The notes under the pieces were generated by a model, which made no database searches, was not told the DNA's origin, and was given only the letters and a program-made list of their open reading frames with translations. From assembly GCA_036677505.1 (NCBI GenBank), contig JAVBWK010000011.1, positions 1 through 64,000 on the forward strand: a stretch of 64,000 nucleotides of DNA, given 5' to 3'. Positions 44,400 to 54,509 of the stretch are shown here, one piece after another (within the stretch, counting starts at the first letter, position 1; every line of letters begins with the position of its first letter). This DNA comes from UBA2227 sp036677505 (GTDB lineage: Bacteria > Bacillota_I > Bacilli_A > Erysipelotrichales > Erysipelotrichaceae). Made by a program: the position numbers and the translations under genes.

Positions 44400-46571
44400 A
44401 TGAAGAAGATTAACTATTTTCTATCCTTTGTTCTTGCAATTTTGGGAGCAACTATATTCTTTTTTTCTTTCAATGAACACTATAATGAGAAATTAACTTT
44501 ATTTAACATAAATCAGTTTTCTACTGGAAAAAACACGAATGTATACTTGAACATTAACCCCCGTGAATCTGGAAACACGATTGACTATTTTTTAGAAGTC
44601 ACAAATAATGCTTTCGAAGAATTGGAGATTCCTGGTTTTGTTTTTGGAAGAGAAACAAGCAATGAAGGAGTTCATGGTAAAGTTGAAATATTCATGACTG
44701 AACATCATGATCTTCTTTCTCATGTGTTCATCAACTCAAAGTTATCAATTCAAGAAATCATGGCTACTCCCAATTGGCATATAACTAACAATCCTAAAAG
44801 TAGTGGGGATGTTCGCATCGATTTTCTAGACCATAGCTACTATGATTTTGATACAGGTTTTAAATATGAAATCTCGATAAAGTCATTATCTCAGCTAGTC
44901 GAACAATACCCTAGGGATGCAGGACAAATTATTGTAACTTTTGTGGTTGAAAATATCAGGGTAGAAGAGTTGACTGAACGATTATCTCAGATATATGAAC
45001 CATTTAAAACAATTACACCAATAAAAGCATTGATTGGTATAAATAATCGTACCTCAATGGAGTCATACTATCGAAATCCGCCGCTACTAACAACGATCTT
45101 CACAATGCCATATTCCATTTTGTGGTTGAGTGTATTGTGTGTACTCTTTATCTCAATCTATGTTTCTATTAACATGACAAAAGAGATAACCATTAGTTAC
45201 TTACATGGGTACTCAAGAAACAGAATCATAACTAAATTCTTTTTACCTTATATTGTCGTCTCAAGCTTATTATTCATTATTACTATGCTCTGCACTTCAT
45301 TAATTATATCGGACTCATATGGAGCACTGTATATTGAGTACATCAAAGTACTGCTTCCATTTGTCGGATTATACATTAGTTTAATGATTGTCAGTGTGGC
45401 ATTAACCTATCTCTGGGTATCCTATCGGTTTAGTGCCGAGATACTCAAAAAGAGCAAGCAAAATGGAATTATTTTTATCTTAGTCTCTGTTTTGCGGATA
45501 GGTGTTATATTGGTATTAGCAATTCCTTTATTACATGAGTGGTCAGATATTAAGAATCGAGAACCATACCTGTCCTTCTATCGTGAAAACCAGCATTTAG
45601 CAAACGGGATTACCGTATCATTTTCAAGCGTCAATGCAACAATTGATAATGACGAAGAGAAAATTCGTAATGCATTTAGGTCTGCTGTCATTAATCAAGA
45701 ATTGAGCTATGCGGATTTTTTCGATTATCTCATTAAGGACATGTTCGATACAAACAGTTCATTGGATGATTTTTATACAACCAGCAATCAGATAACGCTT
45801 CCAAAAGTTCCATATCTTATTGTTAATAACAGATATATGCAAGATTATGCCAACATGAATATTGAAATATCAGACAAGATTAAAATTCTGGTACCAGAGA
45901 AGTATAAAGATAAAAGAGAGCATGATATTCTTATGTCATTTGGAAACAATGAAATCCAATTTTACAGTGAAAATTTGATTTTCGCTCCTCATTTTGAAAC
46001 GGGGTCTGAGTTACCAAACTCAGGAGTTTTAGAAAATCCGATTATCCTTGTTGATCCAGATCCGCTGATTAATCAGTTTGAAAGTAACGTAATTGACTTT
46101 AGTGAAGAACGAATCCTCTTAAACTTAACAGCAAAACTTGAAGAACAACATCCGGCATCATTTTCCTATCAAACCATTCAAAGCAGTTTGGATCGTAACA
46201 TTAAAAAGCAGGATCAGTCAGTTAAACAATTTGTGCAATTAGCAGTTATTTACATAATACTGATCGCTGTTTTTCTGATCACTTCTACCAGTGTTTATTT
46301 TTCGACGTTTGGAAAAGAAATAGCGATTCACTATATGAATGGATATGGTTATTTCAAAAGATATTCCCGGTTATTCATTACATTAAATTTTGTCGGTTTT
46401 ATCGCATTTGGTCTGGTGTATTATCTGTTGAATCAGACAATGCAAATCGATGTAATCCCTTTTATCACGATTATTTTACTGACATATCTATTTGAGTACG
46501 GTATTACTTCCCTTGTGGTGTATACATTTGAACGTAAAAACATGCCTATGGTAATTAAAGGAGACTATTAA
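44400..46571 (+). CDS. Bacteriocin-associated integral membrane protein (DUF1430/MacB-like), second copy
   Basis: The 723-residue protein has the same plan as that at 39927: N-terminal helix (7-25), large outer domain, helices near 235-260, 275-305, 318-345 and 360-382, second outer domain, and three C-terminal helices from about 615. Both copies share a TKEITISYLHGYSRNRIITKFF/NKKEINILRLHGYSTIRAVRKVF segment after the second helix, a MacB/FtsX-like feature. ATG 44400 follows GGGGGAT. The coding sequence is more AT rich than the first copy. Confidence 0.8.
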   Translation: MKKINYFLSFVLAILGATIFFFSFNEHYNEKLTLFNINQFSTGKNTNVYLNINPRESGNTIDYFLEVTNNAFEELEIPGFVFGRETSNEGVHGKVEIFMTEHHDLLSHVFINSKLSIQEIMATPNWHITNNPKSSGDVRIDFLDHSYYDFDTGFKYEISIKSLSQLVEQYPRDAGQIIVTFVVENIRVEELTERLSQIYEPFKTITPIKALIGINNRTSMESYYRNPPLLTTIFTMPYSILWLSVLCVLFISIYVSINMTKEITISYLHGYSRNRIITKFFLPYIVVSSLLFIITMLCTSLIISDSYGALYIEYIKVLLPFVGLYISLMIVSVALTYLWVSYRFSAEILKKSKQNGIIFILVSVLRIGVILVLAIPLLHEWSDIKNREPYLSFYRENQHLANGITVSFSSVNATIDNDEEKIRNAFRSAVINQELSYADFFDYLIKDMFDTNSSLDDFYTTSNQITLPKVPYLIVNNRYMQDYANMNIEISDKIKILVPEKYKDKREHDILMSFGNNEIQFYSENLIFAPHFETGSELPNSGVLENPIILVDPDPLINQFESNVIDFSEERILLNLTAKLEEQHPASFSYQTIQSSLDRNIKKQDQSVKQFVQLAVIYIILIAVFLITSTSVYFSTFGKEIAIHYMNGYGYFKRYSRLFITLNFVGFIAFGLVYYLLNQTMQIDVIPFITIILLTYLFEYGITSLVVYTFERKNMPMVIKGDY

Positions 46572-46572
46572 C

Positions 46573-47223
46573 ATGGAAACAATTTTAACGATTAAGAATA
46601 TTAATAAATCATTTGGTGATCATCACGTCCTTAAAAACATGAATTTAACCTTAAATAGAGGTAATTTCATGGTGCTAACAGGTCCATCCGGCTCAGGAAA
46701 GAGCACTTTCTTGAACATTGTTGGACTGCTTGATAAACACGATAGTGGAAACGTAAACTATTTTGGAGTAAATAATCCGATGCCATTTAGTAAAGAGGCA
46801 ACTAAACTATTACAAAACAAGATTGGCTACTTGTTTCAAAACTTTGCTCTGATTGAAAGTAAAACAGTGGAGCAAAATCTAATGGTTGCATTGGAGTTTG
46901 TTAAGGGTGTGGACAAAAAAGAAAAGATTAAAGAAGCTCTGCAATTTGTTGAGTTAGAAGGGTTTGAAAACAAGAAAATATCACAGTGCTCTGGAGGAGA
47001 ACAACAACGTATTGCCATAGCACGTCTAATGCTAAAACCATGCGAACTTGTTCTGTGTGATGAGCCAACCGGGAGTTTGGATTATGAAAACAGGCAGAAC
47101 ATAATATCATTACTTAAGAAGCTCCAGGAAGATGGTAAAACCATTCTCATTGTATCTCATGATCCGGAAGTTATTGAAGTTGCTCAAATACACTATGATT
47201 TAACGGATATTATGGATGATTGA
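46573..47223 (+). CDS. ABC transporter ATPase, lactococcin-972 group, second copy
   Basis: The 216-residue ATPase has Walker A GPSGSGKST, YLFQNFALIESKTVEQNL, CSGGEQQRIAIARL and LVLCDEPTGSLD. It closely resembles the 41963 product, so the cassettes are related by descent. The ATG comes one base after the permease stop, with AAAGGAG inside that gene. Confidence 0.9.
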   Translation: METILTIKNINKSFGDHHVLKNMNLTLNRGNFMVLTGPSGSGKSTFLNIVGLLDKHDSGNVNYFGVNNPMPFSKEATKLLQNKIGYLFQNFALIESKTVEQNLMVALEFVKGVDKKEKIKEALQFVELEGFENKKISQCSGGEQQRIAIARLMLKPCELVLCDEPTGSLDYENRQNIISLLKKLQEDGKTILIVSHDPEVIEVAQIHYDLTDIMDD

Positions 47224-47340
47224 TTTTGAGCAGAAGTGCTTATGGATTTTTAAGTATCGAAAGCTCAGCGATTGCTAAAGGGTACAATTGAATATTGAAT
47301 TTGAATGTGTTATATTGAATTTGACACGTGGGGGGAAGCC

Positions 47341-48483
47341 ATGAGAAAAATAATTTTAATCGTATTGTTATTAATACAGTTCGGTTGCTCAAAACAACAA
47401 ATATCGCCCATTGACAGTAATATTTGGGGTTATGACTTCAATGAAAACCAGCTTTCTGGATCGTTTTCTGCTATGAGAAATGTTACTGAGTCTGAAGAGG
47501 GGGTGTTTTTTATAATACCCATCCAATTGAGCGAAGGTGGCGAAACAAATATTCTTGGATACATAAATAAAGCAAGTGGTGATTTTTCGATTGTAGATTC
47601 GAATGTTAGTACCAACTGCTCATATTAATTACCCCAATCGTGCTCATCTCAATTTAGCAACAAGTATAACTATATCAACTATTATAATAATCAATTGTAT
47701 TTCGTTGAGAGTGTTATTAATGTTAATACGAATGCGACCACGATCCAACTATCACAGATGGATCTTGATGGTTCCAACAGAAAAACCGTTGCTACATTGT
47801 CCGAAAGTGCTCCGAATGTGTCTGAGTTTTCAATTCTGTTCCACAAAGGCATGATTTATTATTCATTTGGAAGTGGCAAGATAAATCAAATTGATATGAG
47901 TACTTGGAAGAACGTTGAGATCATATCATCGCCCAATACCAGAGGCATTAATCTAATCAGCGCACAGGACAACTCCATATATTTTACAGTGAATGTTTAT
48001 GTCAATGGGGACACTCGACTATTAAACGCTTTACTTTCCTATGACACAGAGGCAAATGCTATCAAGGAAACGGATATAAATTTACCGCTTTACCAATTTA
48101 ACGATGAGACATATGTCTATTATGAAGCGGAAGACGATTCCATGTATTTGTTTAATTCGCAAACGAAGGATAAATTAAAGCTTAAACAAAATACTGGAAG
48201 TGTTCTTTTTGATCGGGATTTTATAGTAATTAAAGATTACGCTTCCAATTCTCCCTATGATTTGTATTTGTTTGATTTAAAAGGTAACTTGGTTGATTCA
48301 TTTAAACAAGATAAAGGTCTGGCATTTTCAGGATTTATACAGTTGATATCAAATCAGTATTTGTATGCATATTTATACCATCAAGACAGAACGGAGTTTG
48401 TTCGAATTAGTTATCAGAATGCTCAGTTTGGAGAAATAGAATCGCTTGCTACATGGCCAGGGTCAAGATATGCGGGAAATTAG
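47341..48483 (+). pseudogene. Lipoprotein with beta-propeller-like domain, interrupted by one TAA
   Basis: Signal with lipobox (QFGC, Cys at about residue 18), then a polar domain. An in-frame TAA at 47626-47628 interrupts, and the same frame continues to 48483. The second part has DUF5050/propeller-like repeats such as QMDLDGSNRKTV, YSFGSGKINQIDMSTWK and LYLFDLKGNLVDSF. Restored, it would be 380 residues, a surface-anchored partner for the following ABC exporter. GGGGGGAAGCC precedes ATG 47341. Confidence 0.72.
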
Positions 48484-48485
48484 TT

Positions 48486-49361
48486 ATGAGTAATGTAGTA
48501 TCATTCAATAATGTTTTCAAATCGTACAAAGAGATTAACGCTCTTATTGATGTAACGATTGAATTGCAACCGGGAATTTATGGATTAATTGGACCTAATG
48601 GTGCCGGTAAAAGCACGTTAATTCGTTTGATGGCAACCCTAGATACGCCATCGTTGGGATCCATAAAATATAATGACACTCCTGTTTCCGAAATTAAAGG
48701 TCACTATCGGAGTATGATTGGGTTGATGCCGCAAGAACAAAAAGGATATGAATACTTTACCGGACTTTCTTTTTTATATTATATGGCTGTTTTAAAAGGC
48801 ATTGAAAGAGCAGATGCAAAAATTCAAATTCAACAGCTCATAAAACAAGTGTCTTTAGAAGATAGCATTCATCGCAAACTAAAAACGTTCTCAGGTGGTA
48901 TGAGGCAAAGATTGATGTTTGCTCAAGCTCTTCTTGGAAACCCAAATATTTTAATTCTAGATGAGCCAACGGCAGGACTCGACCCTTTTGAGCGGATTAA
49001 ATTAAGGAATTATATAAGTCAAATTGCAAAAGATAAGATTGTCTTGATTGCCACTCACGTAATGCAAGATATAGAATCCATTGCGGACAAAGTGTTTCTT
49101 CTAAAAGAAGGAAAAGTTATTTTTAGTGGCAGTGGGGAAGAGTTACTAAAGACGATTTCTGGAAAAGTGTTCGAGGAGCAAATAAGTGTTGATCAGATAT
49201 CGAAATATCAAGGCATGTACAAATTATCGAAAGTGTTTAAATTTGATAATAGTTATCTTGTTCGGTATTTAGATGATACACGTAATGACGGAAATCAAAC
49301 GCCAAATTTTGAAGATGCTTATTTGTACTATATGGTGGATCATGAAGATATTTCGGAATGA
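48486..49361 (+). CDS. ABC-2-type transporter ATPase
   Basis: The 291-residue ATPase is of the bacitracin/multidrug (CcmA-like) class: Walker A GPNGAGKST, Q-loop GLMPQEQ, signature FSGGMRQRLMFA, Walker B ILILDEPTAGLDP and H-loop ATHVMQD. A C-terminal extension of some 80 residues is normal for this class. It begins 2 bases after the lipoprotein frame and overlaps the permease by 20 bases, so the three are one operon. Confidence 0.9.
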   Translation: MSNVVSFNNVFKSYKEINALIDVTIELQPGIYGLIGPNGAGKSTLIRLMATLDTPSLGSIKYNDTPVSEIKGHYRSMIGLMPQEQKGYEYFTGLSFLYYMAVLKGIERADAKIQIQQLIKQVSLEDSIHRKLKTFSGGMRQRLMFAQALLGNPNILILDEPTAGLDPFERIKLRNYISQIAKDKIVLIATHVMQDIESIADKVFLLKEGKVIFSGSGEELLKTISGKVFEEQISVDQISKYQGMYKLSKVFKFDNSYLVRYLDDTRNDGNQTPNFEDAYLYYMVDHEDISE

Positions 49362-51696
49362 GTTTTTAAAACTCTGGAAAAATCCAATTAATTTAATAGT
49401 TGTTTTTTTGCTTATCTTTGCAAATACTGGTTTTTGGTTGTTTACTCAATCCCCACAGCAAATCAGTTCATTCAATTACAACGAGTTTTCTTCATTAAAA
49501 ACTCGTTATGATAAAATTGAAATCAAGGATTCATTATCTGCCATAAAAGATAAAATCAGTGAAATTTCTTTATTTGAACAATTTGAAATTTACACAAGTT
49601 TGCCGGATGTCGCACTAAACAAAAAAGATTTTTATGACCCCATTTTCTCTGATATAGATTTCATATTTGCCTATGAAACATTTGTTCAACAAAGTGACAT
49701 CCGATCTGAAAAGACAGTGTTTTCTGAACTCTATGACTATTACATTTTATTGAACAATTATCCTTCGTATGTGCAACAAGTAAGGAACAATATTGAACTT
49801 CTTAAAGGCCAACCGATTTGGTCGCTTTATTCACTATCCAAAAAAGAGTACTACCAAAAATTAGATGAGATGTATGAAAAATTAAGTGATGTCACACCGT
49901 ATTCGATTAATTATTTTAGTTTTGAAAAACTGCTTTTGTTCAATTCAAATATAATGCTCTTGATTGCAGGAGTATATCTGTTTTTCGTTATTTTCAATAT
50001 TGAAGAAAAAGGGAACATGAATGAACTGCTTCTAGTTACTAAGAATGGACGGACAAAAACGACGATAGGTAAATTGGTACTTTTAGTAACAGCTTTATTA
50101 AGTATTTCGGTACTGGCAACATTATTTGAAGTACTGTTCGCACAGACAATGTATGGATCAATTGATTGGAGTGCTCCGGTGCAGTCAGTTCCCTCACTTT
50201 CAACCGTCCCCTATAATGTTTCATTGTTTGTTTGGTATTGTATAAGAATACTGCTTCATTCGCTTGGCATTATTGTCCTATCATTATTCTTCGGAATGTT
50301 CTAATTTCTATTTGAAAGCAAAAAATTTAGTGTTTTTCTATATACTTCAATTTTGATTTTAAGTGCATTTACATACATTGCTATTAGTGACAATATGGCA
50401 GTAAATTGGATTAAATATGTTAATCCTTTTGCTTTAACTCAACTGACATTCTTATTGGAAGAGTATCGAAATTTAGAACTATTTGAGTATTCAATATCCA
50501 TAGCCAATCTATCTTTCATATTGCTTATTGTTTTGACTATACTTTCAATTATTACTATTTTAAGAAAGAGGTTAACAATTCCCCGACTAAATTGGGCACC
50601 GAGTTTTAATGCCATAAAGAACAGATTCAGATATTATGACAGATTAAATATTTTCGGATTTGAGTTACATAAACTATTCGTAGTGCATAGAGGCTGGCTT
50701 ATCATCGTACTAATCATAGTTCTCCAAGGATATTTCACGTATCAAACGGTTAATAACAAGAGTCTACTAGACAACCAACAACTACTATCAGAATATTACT
50801 CAAAAAATGGTGGAGAGCTCAATGAAGAAAAAATTGATTGGATTGAGGCTGAAAATCTTAAATATCAACTGTTACAAAATGGATTGTTATTAGCCTCAAA
50901 AGACTACCAAATGAGTAAGATAAGCCAAGATCAATATTATGAAATCGTGGATTTGTATATTGAACAATCAAGTGAAAGAAATATATTTTTGCAATTCTAT
51001 GATCATTATCAACAAACCAGATCAAAGAACTTAGTTTATCCAAAGGGTTATCAAGCGCTGTTTTCAATGAATACAGACAGCAGGGACTTACGTAGCACGT
51101 ACATAATGATGATTGGATTAGTATTTCTATTATCCCCAATCGTAGCACAGGATAAAGAAGAAAATCTAAACAGCCTGTTTAAAATTACCAAGAATGGTAA
51201 TTTGTCACTGAGAGTTGTAAGAATCAAAATAGGCGCAATGATTTCGATTGTCTGTGTGTTTCTTTTTACCCTGATTGATTATTTATCATTCTCATACCTA
51301 TACTCTATGGAGTCATGGGATGCTCTCATAGTTGATGTAGTACCTCAGAATTTCGCATTGGTTTCTCAATATGTTCTAAATCTTGCACTTTGGCAATACT
51401 TTGCTTTACTCATATTGGTTAGGTTATTTGCGATTATCCTCATTGCGTTGTTTATTATCTTATGTTCTACAATCTCAAAGTCAATAGTAGTATCTTATTT
51501 AATTTCAATTAGTGTGTTGTTTGCTCCGATATTTATTAGATACTTAAATCCATCAGCACTCGATTTTGTATCCACCGAACGGTTATTGATGGGAAATACC
51601 TATCTGTTTGGGAGTAACAATCTTGGAAGTCTGATGATTTTCGTTGTTATCTTTATTAGTATTTATGTATTTCTAGTGAAGCACGACCTGGACTGA
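49342..51696 (+). pseudogene. ABC-2-type permease interrupted by one TAA
   Basis: One long frame of 784 codons encodes two membrane halves. The first has a helix after MKIFRNEFLKLWKNPINLI, a long outer part, and helices near residues 210-235, 250-270 and 300-320. The second has two more groups, including SISVLFAPIFIRYL. A TAA at 50302-50304 (after SLFFGMF) breaks it; there is no frameshift. Both halves have the helix-large outer loop-helix pattern of ABC-2 proteins. The ATG at 49342 lies within the ATPase gene. Confidence 0.75.
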
Positions 51697-51810
51697 CTCT
51701 CCATGAAGAACATTTAAATGAAAAGTCCATCAAATTTTACTAAAGTGAATTAGATCTTATTAAACAATCACCAGAAAATGTGGTCACGATGTGGTCACGC
51801 AAAATAAAAG

Positions 51811-51832
51811 TCCACTGTTTAGTGGCTTTTTT
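51811..51832 (+). terminator. Terminator-like hairpin at an integrase end scar
   Basis: CCACTGTTTAGTGG with a T6 tail. It would terminate the upstream ABC operon as well as the vanished integrase. Confidence 0.6.
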
Positions 51833-51849
51833 GCACGTTGGCAGGGGTA

Positions 51850-51970
51850 GTAGGACTGATTGGGAAACTTTCCCATTTCTACATTTCCCACTGTTTAGCG
51901 GACTTTTTCGCTAGTTCTTTTCCCGTTTTTCCCCTTCTTTACAGGAAAATGTGGTCACGATGTGGTCACG
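51850..51970. repeat. Direct repeat R2 (att-like)
   Basis: Aligns gaplessly with 54234-54345 at about 99 of 112 bases. It includes the terminator-like hairpin and ends in the duplicated GTGGTCACGAT core, the probable recombination site. Confidence 0.7.
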
Positions 51971-52000
51971 ACCAAAAAAGATGCAATTTAATCAACTTTT

Positions 52001-52273
52001 CTATTTTCGATTACGAACAGGAAAAAGAGCAAACTTTCTTCTTCTGAACTCCTCCATTGTTATAGATTTGTTGTCTCTTAGAAGCTTAAGTTGATCCCAT
52101 TCTGTTTTCAATGCTATTCTATGTTGTTCACTTATAAATGCACTTTCTTCACTATCATCGCAGTCTAAGTTATCTATAACGGCATAATCCCAATCATCAA
52201 ATTCTATTCCTGTAGCCATAGCATCCTGCAAAGCTTGGCCTTTTAGTCCCCAAAGAAAGTCCCATTCGCTCAT
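52001..52273 (-). CDS. Small acidic hypothetical protein
   Basis: The 90-residue acidic protein has no signal peptide. A Trp/Asp-rich N-terminus (MSEWDFLWGLKGQ, DDWDYAV) precedes a helical C-terminus with KSITMEEFRRRKFALF. The ATG at 52273 follows GGAGGGTGATT; an upstream Met is less likely. It lies just inside the left repeat of the cargo module. Antitoxin or phage-accessory roles are possible; no family is recognised. Confidence 0.55.
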   Translation of the reverse strand: MSEWDFLWGLKGQALQDAMATGIEFDDWDYAVIDNLDCDDSEESAFISEQHRIALKTEWDQLKLLRDNKSITMEEFRRRKFALFPVRNRK

Positions 52274-52483
52274 GACAATCACCCTCCACACTCTTTCATA
52301 TCTTAATAATTGCACTGTAATATAAGGTTGTCAAGATACAAAATTCGGACACTAGATTTGAAAATACACACTATGAATTTGATTAATCATTACAAATATG
52401 AAAAAAGTTCCTTCTTATTCGGAATGAAAAAGGAATTTGCCAAATTGGGCTTATAATACGAGAAATGAAATGGAGCAAATCTA

Positions 52484-53296
52484 ATGAATGAATTAATCAT
52501 TGAAGCTATTAATGAGTGGTCAGATTTTTATGATGTATTCGATATTACACTATGGACAAAGTTTGTGTATAGACATGCATATGGGATGATTCTTATTCTA
52601 AAATCAAAAAAAGAGCAATTGGGATCAATTTTGCATTACTACCAAGATAAGTATACTGATAATAAACTGATCCGGTTTGGAAATTATATTGCAGTTTTGG
52701 GATATGAAGATTATGTTATGCAGTATTTTCGAGATTTACATATTCTAGAGAAAGATTATGGTACAAAGCTAAAGGATCATGACTGTTTACTTGTTTTTCT
52801 AAAAAGTAATACCCAAATATGTAATGCAGAAGATGTTCTTCATTATGGGAGATGGATATTATTGGATAAACAAGTGGAGTATATTTCTGAGGATATTATT
52901 ACTAGCGATCCCTGCGAATTAGAGTATCTGTTATCAGATTTGGTTGAAAGTAACTATTTCGGATTTGAAAACTTTAAATATGTTATAGGATTAATAGAAA
53001 GTGCAAAAAAGTATGAGTATCTTTCATTGGTGTATGGCGCTGGCTTAAAGGGTTGTCCAACTGCGATATGGTATGCATTGAGTTATTTGAAATATCTTAG
53101 GTATCAGCGAGATTATTTTGACCCAAATTTGTTGAAAATGCTTATCAGATTTTGCATGAATGAACGAATAATTGAATTGAGCAAACTGAAAGAGAACATT
53201 GAGAATTATTTTCCGGGGGAACGAATATTCGTGACAGTTGAAGAGACTTTCTATTATGAGCTGTATCCGCCTAGGAGTTACTGGGAAGAGGGTTAA
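52484..53296 (+). CDS. Hypothetical cargo protein
   Basis: The 270-residue soluble acidic protein is rich in Tyr, Leu and Asp. It is probably alpha-helical, with spaced hydrophobic segments such as GMILILKSKKEQLG, LVFLKSNTQI and AIWYALSYLKYL. No motif or domain is recognised. ATG 52484 is preceded by GGAGCAAAT. It lies alone on the plus strand between repeats R2 and R3, with the UDG-like gene downstream, and could be part of a defence or fitness cassette. Confidence 0.55.
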   Translation: MNELIIEAINEWSDFYDVFDITLWTKFVYRHAYGMILILKSKKEQLGSILHYYQDKYTDNKLIRFGNYIAVLGYEDYVMQYFRDLHILEKDYGTKLKDHDCLLVFLKSNTQICNAEDVLHYGRWILLDKQVEYISEDIITSDPCELEYLLSDLVESNYFGFENFKYVIGLIESAKKYEYLSLVYGAGLKGCPTAIWYALSYLKYLRYQRDYFDPNLLKMLIRFCMNERIIELSKLKENIENYFPGERIFVTVEETFYYELYPPRSYWEEG

Positions 53297-53404
53297 CACA
53301 TATATATGAATTGCTTTTTGAAGGAATTTTCGAAAAGCGCTAAGGATTTATTATATACAAGATAAACTGAAATCAACTATAATATCTAAAAGGGGGGGTT
53401 AATT

Positions 53405-54133
53405 ATGAATGATAATAACCTTGATAACATTAAGACTGAAGCAGAACTTTTTGCCTTGTGGAGAAATAAGCCGAGATTTGTTAGTTCGAAGAATGTAGTT
53501 ATAAACCATGCTGAGAATAATTTCGTTCCAGATGGAATTGTTAACAAGAAAGAATGGGATAAGATTGAAGACAAGAAAATTCTGTATGTCTTAAAAGAGG
53601 CGCATAGTGCAAAGATAGATTCCGATATGGCAACGTGGCTTGGTGCGATAAAACCTTCGGACTATCCTATCTGGAAAAGAGTTGTTCAATGGACATACGG
53701 TATTACAAATACCACCCTAGACTCAACTCCAGAATTCTTGGAAAGTGAAATTGATTATAGTAAAAGTAATTTTTGGCTAAATAAAATCGCTATGTTAAAT
53801 ATTAAAAAAAGCGACGGGAAAACGCCATCCATAAAAAAAGAGCTCTTAGCGTATGCTGAATACGACAAGCAAGAGATAATTAAGCAGATAAAAATCATCA
53901 ATCCCAAAATTATAGTATGCGGTTCAACAGCTTGGATATTAGATAGAATATTCGATGGTGGGATAAAAAATGGAGAAAGCAATAATTGGTACTATTCTGT
54001 TGATTTACTAGGAGAAAAAAGAATTATTTTGGCTTGTTACCACCCAGCCTATTTCACGATAAAAGCTGAACAAAGCTTTAATGATGTCACAAAATATTAT
54101 CAATTAGCGCTGAAAGAATTGCAGGGTAAATAG
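53405..54133 (+). CDS. Uracil-DNA-glycosylase-fold protein
   Basis: The 242-residue protein fits the UDG-like fold: KILYVLKEAHS near residue 55, where motif A would supply the catalytic loop, a helical middle, IIKQIKIINPKIIVCGSTAWI as the central strand, and a late YHPAYF that corresponds to the HPS motif. The normal GxDPY loop is replaced by KEAHS, so glycosylase activity is doubtful; a nucleotide- or DNA-binding role is likely. AAGGGGGGG precedes the ATG. Confidence 0.68.
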   Translation: MNDNNLDNIKTEAELFALWRNKPRFVSSKNVVINHAENNFVPDGIVNKKEWDKIEDKKILYVLKEAHSAKIDSDMATWLGAIKPSDYPIWKRVVQWTYGITNTTLDSTPEFLESEIDYSKSNFWLNKIAMLNIKKSDGKTPSIKKELLAYAEYDKQEIIKQIKIINPKIIVCGSTAWILDRIFDGGIKNGESNNWYYSVDLLGEKRIILACYHPAYFTIKAEQSFNDVTKYYQLALKELQGK

Positions 54134-54509
54134 TTTTACAATTATTGTTCTAACATGTATCTGTATTAAACAAAGCAGATTGGTATAAAACATAAAAAAT
54201 AGTGATTACAGTTTTGACATAGACATTTACTCAGTAGGACAGATTGAGAAACTTACCCATTTCTCTATTTCTCACTGTTTAGCGGACTTTTTCGCTTGTT
54301 CTTTACCAGTTTTTTCACTTCTTTACAGGAAAACGTGGTCATGATCTAATTTTCAATACAAAATCGTTGTTTTCAATTACAGCTTAAGTCTCAAAAGTAG
54401 ATACTTATGATCATATCGACTTAGAAAAAGTAATTTACAAAAATTCTATGAAACATGTTAGTAAACTAGATTTTCAGTTAGCAATAGATCTAGAATAAAT
54501 TAGATAAAG
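54134..54509. other. Gene-less stretch holding repeat R3
   Basis: Contains the second copy of the att-like repeat (54234-54345) and otherwise AT-rich sequence with no coding frame. Confidence 0.6.
54234..54345. repeat. Direct repeat R3 (att-like)
   Basis: Counterpart of 51850-51970. The core is decayed here: GTGGTCATGAT once instead of twice. With R2 it brackets about 2.3 kb carrying three genes. Confidence 0.7.

Larger units (their letters stand above)
51697..52000. other. Stretch with att-like and integrase-end remnants
   Basis: No gene. It contains two copies of a core that reads ENVVTMWSR in one frame, as at the C-terminus of many phage integrases: 51774-51799 and 51945-51970. Each is accompanied by a T-rich hairpin (CCACTGTTTAGTGG then TTTTTT at about 51811-51831; CACTGTTTAGCGGAC at about 51889). 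Confidence 0.6.

Noticed and set aside
36731..50304. Stop codon reassignment of TAA to an amino acid
   Set aside because: Genuine genes such as ptsI, 43977-44321 and 44400-46571 end in TAA at the expected places, so TAA works as a stop here.
51774..51970. CRISPR-like reading of the GTGGTCACG repeats
   Set aside because: Copies are irregularly spaced, embedded in larger repeats, and readable as integrase C-termini; there are no unique spacers or cas genes.
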